From positions 2,149,564 through 2,213,563 of the forward strand of contig CP075366.1 of NCBI GenBank assembly GCA_019454145.1: a stretch of 64,000 bases of DNA. The letters run 5' to 3'. Position 1 is the stretch's first letter. Each line of letters starts with the position of its first letter. Shown here one piece after another: positions 53,308 through 60,516 of this stretch. This DNA comes from Fimbriimonadaceae bacterium (GTDB taxonomy: Bacteria; Armatimonadota; Fimbriimonadia; Fimbriimonadales; Fimbriimonadaceae). The notes under the pieces are model-generated. The model was not told where the DNA came from and ran no database searches. It saw only the letters and a program-made list of their open reading frames with translations. Position numbers and translations under genes: made by a program.

Positions 53308-55164
53308 TTAGGCATCAATGTGATCAAGTGCGGAAATCAATTCCTTAACCTGATCTGGCTCTGCATTTTGTTGTTTGATCGCCTCCCGGATTTGCCCGGT
53401 GATGCGTCGTGCTTCATCTGCGTTGCCCATATTCTTGGCGGCACTTGCGTAAGCTACGGCAATCGGAAGGCTGCCCGACATATTAGCGAAGGCGATTTGC
53501 ATGATTCCGAATGCTTCTTCGTGTTTTCCTTGTCCGGCAAGCGCGTTGTTGAGTTCAACGTAAGCTGGCTCGCAGGCGGGGAACTGTTCAAGAACCTTGC
53601 GCGAAGCTTCTTCCGCATCGGCGAATTCGCTGACTTGGTTGTAGCAGCTTGCTAGAACCATCCACAGCTTCCAATAATCGCCGAGCCACTGCCGTAGAGG
53701 TTTCAAATCCTTGATCGCCCCTTCGTAATCTGCGTTTTCTGCCTTGATCGAAGCGTCCCGAACGGCATCGGCCCGCTTAGGTTGCTCGATTTCGATCAGC
53801 CAAGCGTTAGCGTTTGCGGCAAGGTTTTGGTCTGGATTGGATGAAAGAATCGTGCGGAGCGTGTCCGGCACTTCAAACTCCCGGTCAGCCCGCGCCAGGG
53901 TTTGGGCATACTCCCAAAGAAGCGCGTGATCGGTTGGCGCGACGTCAATGCAGTCTTCGTAGAAGTCCATCGCCCGGTCAATTTCATCGGGGTTTTGAGC
54001 CAGGATCGGCGCGTAGTACCGCTTGACGTAGGTGTTATCCTCTAAAACTTCCAGGCCTTCATCAAAAGCACGGATCGCATCTTCGTTGCGGTTGTTCGCC
54101 ATCAACGACATCGCATAACGAGCGTGGGCCTTGGCATTTTGTGGGTTTTGTCGAATCAAGTCTTTCCAAAGTTCAGGTACTTCGTGAACCCGACCGGTTT
54201 GAGCCAATACTTCGCTCAGCAGGTCAAGCGACGGCTTTTCGTCGTCTTCCATATCCATTGCTTTGCGCAGGTTTCGTTCAGCATTGACTGGCATTCCAAG
54301 TCCAAGTTGGATGCGTGCCAACCGGTGAATGATCGCTGGCTCTTCGGGGCTGAGGTTCGCTGCTTTTTCAAACGCTTCGGAACTGCCTTGAAGATTGCCA
54401 ACCGCTTCATAGAATTCGCCGAGCGCGAACCAACCGCGAGAATCTTCTGCTTCAACTTCAGTCAGCCGCTTGAGGTGCTTTTCGATGTTCTCTGCATTAC
54501 CGATCCGCATTTGGGTGCACATCCGGCAAAGCTGAACCAGAACCATAAACGGAGCTTCCCAATCCGTATCGGCTTCCACCGCTTCGGCGAGCTTTTCCAT
54601 GTAAGGCGCCACATCCCAGGTGCTGATCATGTTTCCTTGGGATTGTTCGATGTACCGCAGAGCGTCGTAACCTTCAACGAACTTCAAAAACGCTTCTGTA
54701 TCTTTTGTGCCGAACAGAGCTTCGTCTTCAGCAAGTTCGGGAGCGAGTGAGCCACCCGCGAGTTTCACGAGCATTTCAATCGCGCTTCGCAAAGCGGAAT
54801 AAAGCCCGCCGGGGAGGTAGCTGAATTCTTCTTGTTGTTCTGGCTTTTCCGGGTCTTTGCCCCAGACCCGAACGATCAGAGTTCCGCCGCCGCTTTTTTC
54901 CGTGAACAACCCGTCCACTAAGTAATCCATTTCGGCTTGACCCTTGAATTGTTGGATCATTTCTGCTTCGTTCAAAACTTCAGCTGGGTTGATTTGGGCA
55001 ACTTTTGGGATACCTCCTTCTTGAACCTGCGCCATATAGTTAGCGGCATTGATTTCCGCATCTGTATTGCCTTGAGTAATTTCTACGATGAAGCTAGCGA
55101 ACTGACGGGCGAGTTCGTGGCGAGTATCTGGCCCCGCGTTGAACGGCAGAACGGCGATTTGCAT
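53308..55164 (-). CDS. TPR-repeat protein with FlgO/TolB-like N-terminal domain
   Basis: About 618 residues. The start IAVLPFNAGPDTRHELARQF and MDYLVDGLFTEKSGGGTLIVRVW resemble the strand-helix fold of TolB-N/FlgO-type domains (IAVLPF...DYLV.G). From about residue 200 come many TPR units, for example GWFALGEFYEAVGNLQGSSEAFEKAANLSPEEPAIIHRLARI in parts. There is no signal peptide, so it is probably cytosolic. The ATG at 55162-55164 was chosen because it begins the IAVLPF strand and has a TACACT box 7 nt upstream; 13 codons further upstream look unrelated. Confidence 0.82.
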   Translation of the reverse strand: MQIAVLPFNAGPDTRHELARQFASFIVEITQGNTDAEINAANYMAQVQEGGIPKVAQINPAEVLNEAEMIQQFKGQAEMDYLVDGLFTEKSGGGTLIVRVWGKDPEKPEQQEEFSYLPGGLYSALRSAIEMLVKLAGGSLAPELAEDEALFGTKDTEAFLKFVEGYDALRYIEQSQGNMISTWDVAPYMEKLAEAVEADTDWEAPFMVLVQLCRMCTQMRIGNAENIEKHLKRLTEVEAEDSRGWFALGEFYEAVGNLQGSSEAFEKAANLSPEEPAIIHRLARIQLGLGMPVNAERNLRKAMDMEDDEKPSLDLLSEVLAQTGRVHEVPELWKDLIRQNPQNAKAHARYAMSLMANNRNEDAIRAFDEGLEVLEDNTYVKRYYAPILAQNPDEIDRAMDFYEDCIDVAPTDHALLWEYAQTLARADREFEVPDTLRTILSSNPDQNLAANANAWLIEIEQPKRADAVRDASIKAENADYEGAIKDLKPLRQWLGDYWKLWMVLASCYNQVSEFADAEEASRKVLEQFPACEPAYVELNNALAGQGKHEEAFGIMQIAFANMSGSLPIAVAYASAAKNMGNADEARRITGQIREAIKQQNAEPDQVKELISALDHIDA

Positions 55165-55171
55165 GAGGGCG

Positions 55172-55177
55172 AGTGTA
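55172..55177 (-). promoter_or_regulatory. TACACT -10 box, leaderless-type, for the TPR gene
   Basis: On the minus strand TACACT is followed by CGCCCTC and the ATG at 55164. No Shine-Dalgarno. Confidence 0.45.
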
Positions 55178-55252
55178 CCGCTGGGGTCGAGATGGGTAGG
55201 CACCCTAGTAAGCGGGCGGTTCTTCCGCTAATGTTTTGTCGTCTTATTCAGC

Positions 55253-55513
55253 ATGAGTCGTCAGATGATGCTGCAGATAGCAGCCCTGGTTTTTCTGTTG
55301 CTCACTGGCATCACAATTATTGAGTTTGCGATCCTCGTTGTAAATACGGAAATGAGTTCTATTACACTGCCGGAATTGGGGCAAACCATGAGTAAAGAAG
55401 TAATTTTGCCCCGGTGCTTTTTTGTGATGCTGATCTTCTTGGTGCCGGCCGTGATCTTTGGCATCATGGCGCGAAAGTCGGCCGAAGCTCCGGCTTCTAA
55501 GAAGTCTCGTTAA
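55253..55513 (+). CDS. Small two-helix membrane protein
   Basis: An 86-residue protein with two hydrophobic helices (about 5-31 and 52-72) and a basic C-terminus (KSAEAPASKKSR). Unrecognised. It is divergent from the TPR gene and convergent with dinB-like gene, whose stop it overlaps by 4 bp. No Shine-Dalgarno was seen before ATG 55253. The tight packing between two real genes and the clear helices argue that it is coding. Confidence 0.6.
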   Translation: MSRQMMLQIAALVFLLLTGITIIEFAILVVNTEMSSITLPELGQTMSKEVILPRCFFVMLIFLVPAVIFGIMARKSAEAPASKKSR

Positions 55514-55980
55514 GCCTTGCTTTTCACCAAAAGGTAGAGCTGACGGATCGCTCCAAGGTGGTACGCCGCGTGACCAACGTTGGCGATTCCTTCGACCACG
55601 TTCCACTTCTCCTCAAAATCCATTGAATCCAGCAGTCCGCAAAACTTCTCAACCTGAGATTTGAGCAAGGCTTGTTGCTCACGCCATTCTTCGGCGGTGA
55701 CGGTTTGTTTTGCCCAACTGCCGGGCCAGTCGCCTTCGAGTTCATTACCCTCCATGCCTTGCAGACTCAAATAAAGATAGTAGTTGGTATGAATCACGTG
55801 CGCGGCAAAGGAACTCATCCCCGGCTCTGGGATGCGCGATGCTTCTTCCGCATTTAGGTCTTGGAGGGCGGCAAAGAGTGCCTCATCGCCTTGAACAAAG
55901 CAAGTGCCCTCCGCTCCTTCGGCCGTGCCGTAGAGGACTTCGTTGAGAAGGAATTTGATTGCGTGTTTGGTGGGAGTCAT
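55510..55980 (-). CDS. DinB-like four-helix protein
   Basis: A 156-residue protein of the DinB/YfiT four-helix metalloenzyme type. The first helix ends near FAAHVIHTNYYLYLSLQG (His ligand) and the last has GHAAYHLGAIRQLYLLV with two His, giving the usual three-His metal site. In related proteins the site binds a thiol cofactor or is of unknown function. No operon partner is evident; hicBA follow upstream on the same strand 11 bp away. Confidence 0.82.
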   Translation of the reverse strand: MTPTKHAIKFLLNEVLYGTAEGAEGTCFVQGDEALFAALQDLNAEEASRIPEPGMSSFAAHVIHTNYYLYLSLQGMEGNELEGDWPGSWAKQTVTAEEWREQQALLKSQVEKFCGLLDSMDFEEKWNVVEGIANVGHAAYHLGAIRQLYLLVKSKA

Positions 55981-55991
55981 ATCGGTTGGTA

Positions 55992-56207
55992 CTACCGCAA
56001 ATCCGCAGGAGTGATTCCAGTTTGCTTGGCAATTCTAGACAGCATACGCGGGCCGATTTCTTCCCGGTCATGAAATGAAAAAACGTAATCGGGTTTTCCT
56101 GGAAATGATAAAACACGGTGGGAGCCAGTCGTACGTTTAATTTCCCATCCTAAGCCAACCAATATTTTCAGTAGCTCTTTGGCTCGAATAGATGACCAAT
56201 CGCTCAT
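55992..56207 (-). CDS. hicA: HicA-family toxin (mRNA interferase)
   Basis: A 71-residue protein with the double-stranded-RNA-binding-like HicA fold: KELLKILVGLGWEIKRTTGSHRVLS (in parts: LGWEIKR, TGSHRVLS) with catalytic His30, then a FSFHDREEIGPRML loop and the C-terminal helix RIAKQTGIT. HicA cleaves mRNA; the upstream HicB-like protein would block it. The start overlaps the hicB stop by 4 bp (ATGA), so they are translated together. Confidence 0.93.
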   Translation of the reverse strand: MSDWSSIRAKELLKILVGLGWEIKRTTGSHRVLSFPGKPDYVFSFHDREEIGPRMLSRIAKQTGITPADLR

Positions 56208-56407
56208 GCTGCATGGAAAGTCACGTTCAGCAATGGCATCGCTTCATTGTGTTCAAGTTGATCAGCCATCACTCGCAGAGCGAGCGATTGGATTTTTTGG
56301 AGAGCTTCATTTTTATTGGCTCCATAAGTCATCACACCTGGCATTGACGTGATTTCGGCAATCCACCGACCATCGGCTTCCTGCTCCGTTTCAATCTCAA
56401 TAATCAT
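56204..56407 (-). CDS. hicB: HicB-like antitoxin, short form
   Basis: A 67-residue protein with the partly degraded RNase H-like HicB fold: IEIETEQEADGRWIAEI, SMPGVMTYGANKNEALQKIQSLAL. The usual C-terminal DNA-binding domain of longer HicB proteins is absent, so autoregulation must work otherwise or not at all. The promoter is unusually clear: TATAAT 6 nt before the ATG and TTGACT 15 bp upstream. The order antitoxin-toxin, with 4-bp overlap, fits tight coupling. Confidence 0.9.
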   Translation of the reverse strand: MIIEIETEQEADGRWIAEITSMPGVMTYGANKNEALQKIQSLALRVMADQLEHNEAMPLLNVTFHAA

Positions 56408-56413
56408 TGATAA

Positions 56414-56440
56414 ATTATACGGCGATTAATCAAAAGTCAA
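56414..56440 (-). promoter_or_regulatory. hicBA promoter, leaderless-type
   Basis: TTGACT (56435-56440), a 15-bp spacer, TATAAT (56414-56419), then a 6-nt gap and the ATG of hicB. The -35 box and spacer overlap the 3' end of tdh. This is the best -10/-35 pair of the leaderless-type starts. Confidence 0.65.
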
Positions 56441-57454
56441 AACAACCTTCCCCGCTTCGCCTTTCTTCATCGCCTGAATCGCGGATTCAAACTCCGTGAA
56501 CGGCATTTGGTGCGTCACCACCGCCGAAACATCCAACCCCTTCTCATCGAGAAGCCAGATCATTTGATCCCAGGTTTCCCACAGGCGGCGGCCGATGATG
56601 CCGTGGATAGAAAGCCCTTTGAAGATCGCCTTGTTGAGCTCGATGGACTGCTTGTTCTGCGCATAAAGGCCGAGCAGGCTGATCCGTCCGCCGGGGCGGG
56701 CGTATTCCACTGCAAGTTCAAGGCTGGAGGGGTGGCCCGACATTTCCAGAACCGCGTCGAACCCTTCCGGAACGTGTTCTTTGAATGCCGATGCGACATC
56801 ATCTTTCATCGGGTTGAAAATCAAATCTGCGCCGCAATCAATGCCCAGTTGGGTGCGGTAAGGCGAAATTTCGGTGGCGAAAACGTTTCGTGCTCCCAAG
56901 CACTTGCAGATGGCAACGCTAAATAGCCCAATCGGGCCAAGCCCAGTGATGAGAATATCTTTGCCTTCCACTGGCCCATCCATCACCGTATGAACCGCGT
57001 TCCCAAGCGCATCCAGCATGCTTGCGACATCTTTTGGGACGCTGGTTGGCACTGGTCGGGCATTCATTGCCGGAATCACCGCGTACGGCGCAAATCCACC
57101 ATCAATATCCACGCCCAAAAGCTGAGTGGTTCGGTCAATGTGGCCCAACCCGGCGAGGTAATCGGGCGAATTTGGATCAACAACGTGGGATTCCGAAGCG
57201 ACAAAATCCCCAATTTTGCGGTCAGTGACTCCCTCGCCGACTTCGATAACGGTTCCGCAGAACTCGTGACCAACGATTCGGGTGGGTTTGATGCGATTGC
57301 TCGACCACTCATCCCATTCGTAAATGTGGAGGTCGGTGCCGCACAAAGAGGCGCGTTCGACTCTAATTTTCACCGTTCCTGGTCGAACGGTGGGTTCAGG
57401 GACTTCAATAATCTCAAGCCCTACGTCTGGTCGCGTCTTTGCGATCGCTTTCAC
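56426..57454 (-). CDS. tdh: L-threonine 3-dehydrogenase lacking structural zinc ligands
   Basis: A 342-residue zinc alcohol dehydrogenase-fold enzyme oxidising threonine to 2-amino-3-ketobutyrate. The length and the catalytic residues follow E. coli Tdh numbering: Cys38, Thr40, His43 in LCGTDLHIYEWDEW, and His63-Glu64 in GHEFCG. The structural zinc ligands of the family (Cys93, 96, 99, 107) are Asp93, Ser96, Tyr99 and Asp107 here, within DPNSPDYLAGLGHID. The NAD domain has ITGLGPIGLF. The start is set at GTG 57452-57454, which gives family length. No kbl (ketobutyrate-CoA ligase) is adjacent. Confidence 0.93.
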   Translation of the reverse strand: MKAIAKTRPDVGLEIIEVPEPTVRPGTVKIRVERASLCGTDLHIYEWDEWSSNRIKPTRIVGHEFCGTVIEVGEGVTDRKIGDFVASESHVVDPNSPDYLAGLGHIDRTTQLLGVDIDGGFAPYAVIPAMNARPVPTSVPKDVASMLDALGNAVHTVMDGPVEGKDILITGLGPIGLFSVAICKCLGARNVFATEISPYRTQLGIDCGADLIFNPMKDDVASAFKEHVPEGFDAVLEMSGHPSSLELAVEYARPGGRISLLGLYAQNKQSIELNKAIFKGLSIHGIIGRRLWETWDQMIWLLDEKGLDVSAVVTHQMPFTEFESAIQAMKKGEAGKVVLTFD

Positions 57455-57613
57455 AGGGAGAAAATGTACCCTTCCGCACACTTTAACACTAGGTTAATCC
57501 TTCGGTAGTTAAATTGTTAAGACCCCAGTTTGGGGAAGCAAATTGAAAACTTGTTCTCAAGCCATGCTAAACTTTTCGGGTGCGTTTATTTGCACATCGA
57601 AGGTAGAGAAGAT

Positions 57614-58741
57614 ATGGGAAGTGCATATACACCTGGGTTGACCGTCAGTGCGGACACCGTTGTTGAACGATTACGCCGATTGCCGATTAAAGGTGAAGTG
57701 CTCGTTTCCGTTGGCGATAAGGTTAATCACGATACTGTTATCGCCCGTGCTTTGCTTCCCGGCCCGCTCCAAAATATTCGCCTGACCGAGCGATTAGGTG
57801 TGGAACCTAAGGAAGCCCAAGACCTCTGCCATTTCAACGTAGGCGACCAAATCGAAGCTGGTCAAGTGGTTGCGGAAACCAAAGGCTTGTTCGGAAAATA
57901 CTTCAAGAACAAAATCACCAGCGACTACACAGGGGAAATCGAAAGTATTTCCACCGTCACTGGAAACGTGTTGGTTCGCGAAGCCGCGATTCCGGTTGAG
58001 ATGACCGCTTACATGGACGGCACAGTCATTGATGTAATGGTCGGCGAAGGCGCGACGATCCAAACTCGCGGGGCGATGGTTCAGGGCATCTTCGGAATCG
58101 GGGGCGAGCGCAACGGTCAGGTTCGAATCGCAGTTGATTCAGCGGATGAAGTGTTAGATGTTCAGCATATTTTGGAAACCGATGCAGGGAATATTTTGGT
58201 TGGCGGTGCTGGAATCACCGCAGGAGCATTAAAGAAAGTCAACGAACTCGGCGTAGTCGGGGTAGTTGTGGGTGCCGTTAAAGACGTAGATCTGACGGAG
58301 CTTTTGGGATACGAAATCGGGGTCGCCATCACAGGGCAAGAAGAGGTGACGACCACTCTGGTAGTAACAGAAGGTTTCGGAAAGTTAAGCATGGCAAAGA
58401 GAACATTCGAACTGTTGAAGAGCCTTTCGGGGCGAAGCGCCAGTTTGAATGGGGCGACACAGATTCGCGCTGGGGTTATTCGTCCCGAGCTGATTGCTCC
58501 CATCGAGCATGCGGCCGGTGATGTTGTCCCCGAGGGCAGCGGCAACGTTCTGGGTGTTGGCACTCCAATCCGTGTGATTCGAGAGCCTTACTTTGGTCAG
58601 TTGGGTGAAGTGACAGGTCTGCCTGCACAACTTCAAACGGTTGAATCCGGGGCGGAAGTCCGAGTTTTGGAAGCGAAACTCGACAGCGGCGAGGTGGTCT
58701 GTGTACCCCGCGCCAACGTTGAGATCATCGCCACATCATGA
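57614..58741 (+). CDS. Barrel-sandwich-hybrid protein, unknown, coupled to a response regulator
   Basis: About 375 residues, not assigned to a named family. The N-terminal half has three lipoyl/biotinyl-like barrel-sandwich pieces: KGEVLVSVGDKVNHDTVIA (about 26-44), NVGDQIEAGQVVAETKG, and GTVIDVMVGEGATIQTRGA. These resemble parts of RnfC-like and efflux-adaptor folds, but without a modified Lys motif. The middle has a Gly-rich GGAGITAGALKKV helix. The last ~60 residues look like a KOW/SH3-type barrel (YFGQLGEVTGLP). No signal peptide or helix is seen, so it is cytosolic. AGAGAAGAT precedes the ATG. The stop overlaps the response regulator start. Confidence 0.75.
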   Translation: MGSAYTPGLTVSADTVVERLRRLPIKGEVLVSVGDKVNHDTVIARALLPGPLQNIRLTERLGVEPKEAQDLCHFNVGDQIEAGQVVAETKGLFGKYFKNKITSDYTGEIESISTVTGNVLVREAAIPVEMTAYMDGTVIDVMVGEGATIQTRGAMVQGIFGIGGERNGQVRIAVDSADEVLDVQHILETDAGNILVGGAGITAGALKKVNELGVVGVVVGAVKDVDLTELLGYEIGVAITGQEEVTTTLVVTEGFGKLSMAKRTFELLKSLSGRSASLNGATQIRAGVIRPELIAPIEHAAGDVVPEGSGNVLGVGTPIRVIREPYFGQLGEVTGLPAQLQTVESGAEVRVLEAKLDSGEVVCVPRANVEIIATS

Positions 58742-59406
58742 AAATCCTACTCGTAGACGACGAAGAAACAATCCTTGAAACAGTAGAAAATAAACTCCGG
58801 AAGGAAGGGTACACGGTGTTTACCGCCGGTACCGCCGAGGAGGGGATGCGCCTTTACCGGCTCATCAAACCAGACATCCTGTTGCTGGACATCATGTTGC
58901 CTCAACGTTCGGGTGTAGACCTCGCCCGCGCCATCCGCAAAGATTCCACCGTGCCCGTGATCTTCCTCACTGCCAAAGCGGCGGAAGAAGACCGCGTGAA
59001 AGGCTTGGAAATTGCCGATGACTACATTGTCAAGCCGTTTTCTTTGGCTGAACTCGCGGCCCGGGTGAAATCGGTTCTTCGTCGTTCCACTGGCGATACT
59101 CCGGTTGAGGCGATTGAATCCGGCAATCTGCGAATTGACCCCCGCACTCATGAAGCTTGGCTGAACGATTCTCCTCTCACGCTTTCGCCCAAAGAATTTG
59201 CTCTGATCTACTTCTTGGTTCGTAACAAAGGGCAAGTTTTCAGCCGCGAGATTTTGCTCGATCGCGTTTGGGGCCAGGATGCGTACGTCAGTGCCCGCAC
59301 GGTGGACGTTCACGTTCGCTGGCTTCGCGAAAACGTAGAAGCCGAACCTAGCAATCCTCAGCGCATTATGACTGTGCGCGGTGTGGGTTATAAGTTCGTT
59401 GGCTGA
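58738..59406 (+). CDS. OmpR/PhoB-family response regulator, orphan
   Basis: A 222-residue two-domain regulator. The receiver has the acid pocket DDE at 7-9, phospho-acceptor Asp51 in LLLDIMLP, Thr in IFLTAK and Lys in VKPFSLAEL. The winged-helix domain has LTLSPKEFALIYFLVRNKGQVFSREILLDRVWG (in parts) and ends TVRGVGYKFVG. The usual GLELGADDY loop reads GLEIADDY, one residue short, before the conserved Lys. There is no histidine kinase next to it. It overlaps the barrel-sandwich gene by 4 bp and ends with a terminator. Confidence 0.95.
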   Translation: MKILLVDDEETILETVENKLRKEGYTVFTAGTAEEGMRLYRLIKPDILLLDIMLPQRSGVDLARAIRKDSTVPVIFLTAKAAEEDRVKGLEIADDYIVKPFSLAELAARVKSVLRRSTGDTPVEAIESGNLRIDPRTHEAWLNDSPLTLSPKEFALIYFLVRNKGQVFSREILLDRVWGQDAYVSARTVDVHVRWLRENVEAEPSNPQRIMTVRGVGYKFVG

Positions 59407-59428
59407 TTTAGTTTTCGTGGAGTTGTTT

Positions 59429-59474
59429 AATGCCCTACTTTTGGATGTCCAAAGGTAGGGCATTTTATTTTTTG
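59429..59474 (+). terminator. Intrinsic terminator after the response regulator
   Basis: A 16-bp stem with one G-T wobble (59429-59444 with 59449-59464) and loop ATGT, then TTTATTTTTTG. The following 59475-59630 is AT-rich and holds nothing I recognise. Confidence 0.92.
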
Positions 59475-59630
59475 CTTTGTTAACCCCATCCTTAATCCTT
59501 GCCCAAGTTCGTGAGGGAAATTTGAATAACCTATCCAAACCTTACTTGGAGAAATTTCAAATTGGGTGTCACGGATGGAGCCCATGTTAGTAAAATCGCA
59601 AGGATTTTTCGCCAGTGGGCTGTTAAAAAA

Positions 59631-60125
59631 TTAATTCCTTTCCGCACACTCACTTTGAAATTTATCAAAATTACGTTCGTATTCTTCTTTAGAGCCGATA
59701 TAACTACAAGAACGGCGAGGAAGATTAGTTCTCAGAATATCCCTGCCGTCGTAGACTGCTAGCTCATTCGGTTTCGGACTGTCAGGTGAATATCTGATTT
59801 CAATGTTATTCACAAAGTATCGATACTCGCGCCAAACATCCCTCCAAGAGAAATCCTTCATCCTTACGATGCCACTTGCAGGTACATCAATTACTATTTC
59901 ATGTTCCCCGACTACTACGGGTGGAGCATTTTTGTCTTCTTCAAAGATTAGCGTGCCACGGAAGTTACTTGGCATATTTATTCTTACAGGAACTCCAGTT
60001 ACTTTTGATCTTCTGTACCAGTCAACAGCGCAGGCGACTATCACGACCAGAACGATTAAACTAATGACCGCGACAATTAACCTTATCCTTTTGTCCGAAT
60101 CGGAAGCTGGATAGGGCTGATTCAT
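59631..60125 (-). CDS. Single-pass membrane protein, possible DUF6843-like domain
   Basis: A 164-residue protein with one N-terminal helix (about 15-37, RLIVAVISLIVLVVIVACAV) and an extracytoplasmic domain: MPSNFRGTLIFEEDKNAPP, then a strand-rich IVIDVPASGIVRMKDF. That layout weakly resembles DUF6843, which starts IPENY-x-G and has an IP-x-x-GIL turn. The domain continues YRYFVNNIEIRY and ends with a Cys pair region SCSYIG. It is 8 bp downstream of the small Acb2/Tad1-hairpin-like gene and probably shares its transcript. Local AT content is higher than in most of the window. Confidence 0.65.
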   Translation of the reverse strand: MNQPYPASDSDKRIRLIVAVISLIVLVVIVACAVDWYRRSKVTGVPVRINMPSNFRGTLIFEEDKNAPPVVVGEHEIVIDVPASGIVRMKDFSWRDVWREYRYFVNNIEIRYSPDSPKPNELAVYDGRDILRTNLPRRSCSYIGSKEEYERNFDKFQSECAERN

Positions 60126-60133
60126 CTCGAAGC

Positions 60134-60442
60134 CTACTCCGACTTATGTTTATCCCGCTTACCGATAAGACCTTGCATTTCGCGTCGGCGTCGGCGCAGA
60201 AGCAACGCTTCTCGGGCGAGGTCGAGGTGGTAGAGCGCGGTGGCGTTTTCTTCGCATGAAAGATCACGGCCTTGGAAATCGAGGAGCTTTTCAACAATCA
60301 CGTCGAGAACGTCTTCGATGCGGCAACCGTTGATTCCAACATCGGCCGGGTCGCCATGTTGAAACACAATCCGCATATATTCAGATTCGACAACCGCCAT
60401 ATTGCCGTCAAGGTGGCGGAATTTTTCCATGTTTTCGCTCAT
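60134..60442 (-). CDS. Small protein with Acb2/Tad1-hairpin-like domain
   Basis: A 102-residue protein. Residues about 25-95 match, by eye, the helical-hairpin domain (formerly a DUF) of Acb2/Tad1-type proteins: FQHGDP, VGINGCRIEDVLDVIVEKL, DFQ, then SCEENATALYHLDLAREALL and a run of arginines before QGLIG. The known phage-borne relatives show a G-V-N-G, F-Q, C-x-ENA-x-AL and R...RG-x-EG pattern; Acb2 and Tad1 bind cyclic nucleotide signals and block CBASS or Thoeris defence. GAGG 5 nt upstream of the ATG is a good Shine-Dalgarno. It is on a chromosome next to GH38 and a membrane protein, not in an obvious prophage. Confidence 0.6.
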   Translation of the reverse strand: MSENMEKFRHLDGNMAVVESEYMRIVFQHGDPADVGINGCRIEDVLDVIVEKLLDFQGRDLSCEENATALYHLDLAREALLLRRRRREMQGLIGKRDKHKSE

Positions 60443-60516
60443 CTGTTCCTCACTTTCTAGTTTATGCCGAACCTTTGTTTGAATCTACGCTTTTAGGCGC
60501 ATTAGCGGTTCTTTCC

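Noticed and set aside
58747-59538. Open frame of 263 codons antisense to the response regulator
   Set aside because: The response regulator is unmistakable on the other strand; the antisense product has no family features and runs through the terminator.
59562-59762. Open frame of 66 codons after the response-regulator terminator
   Set aside because: Short, without ribosome site, and overlaps the 3' end of the membrane protein gene on the other strand.
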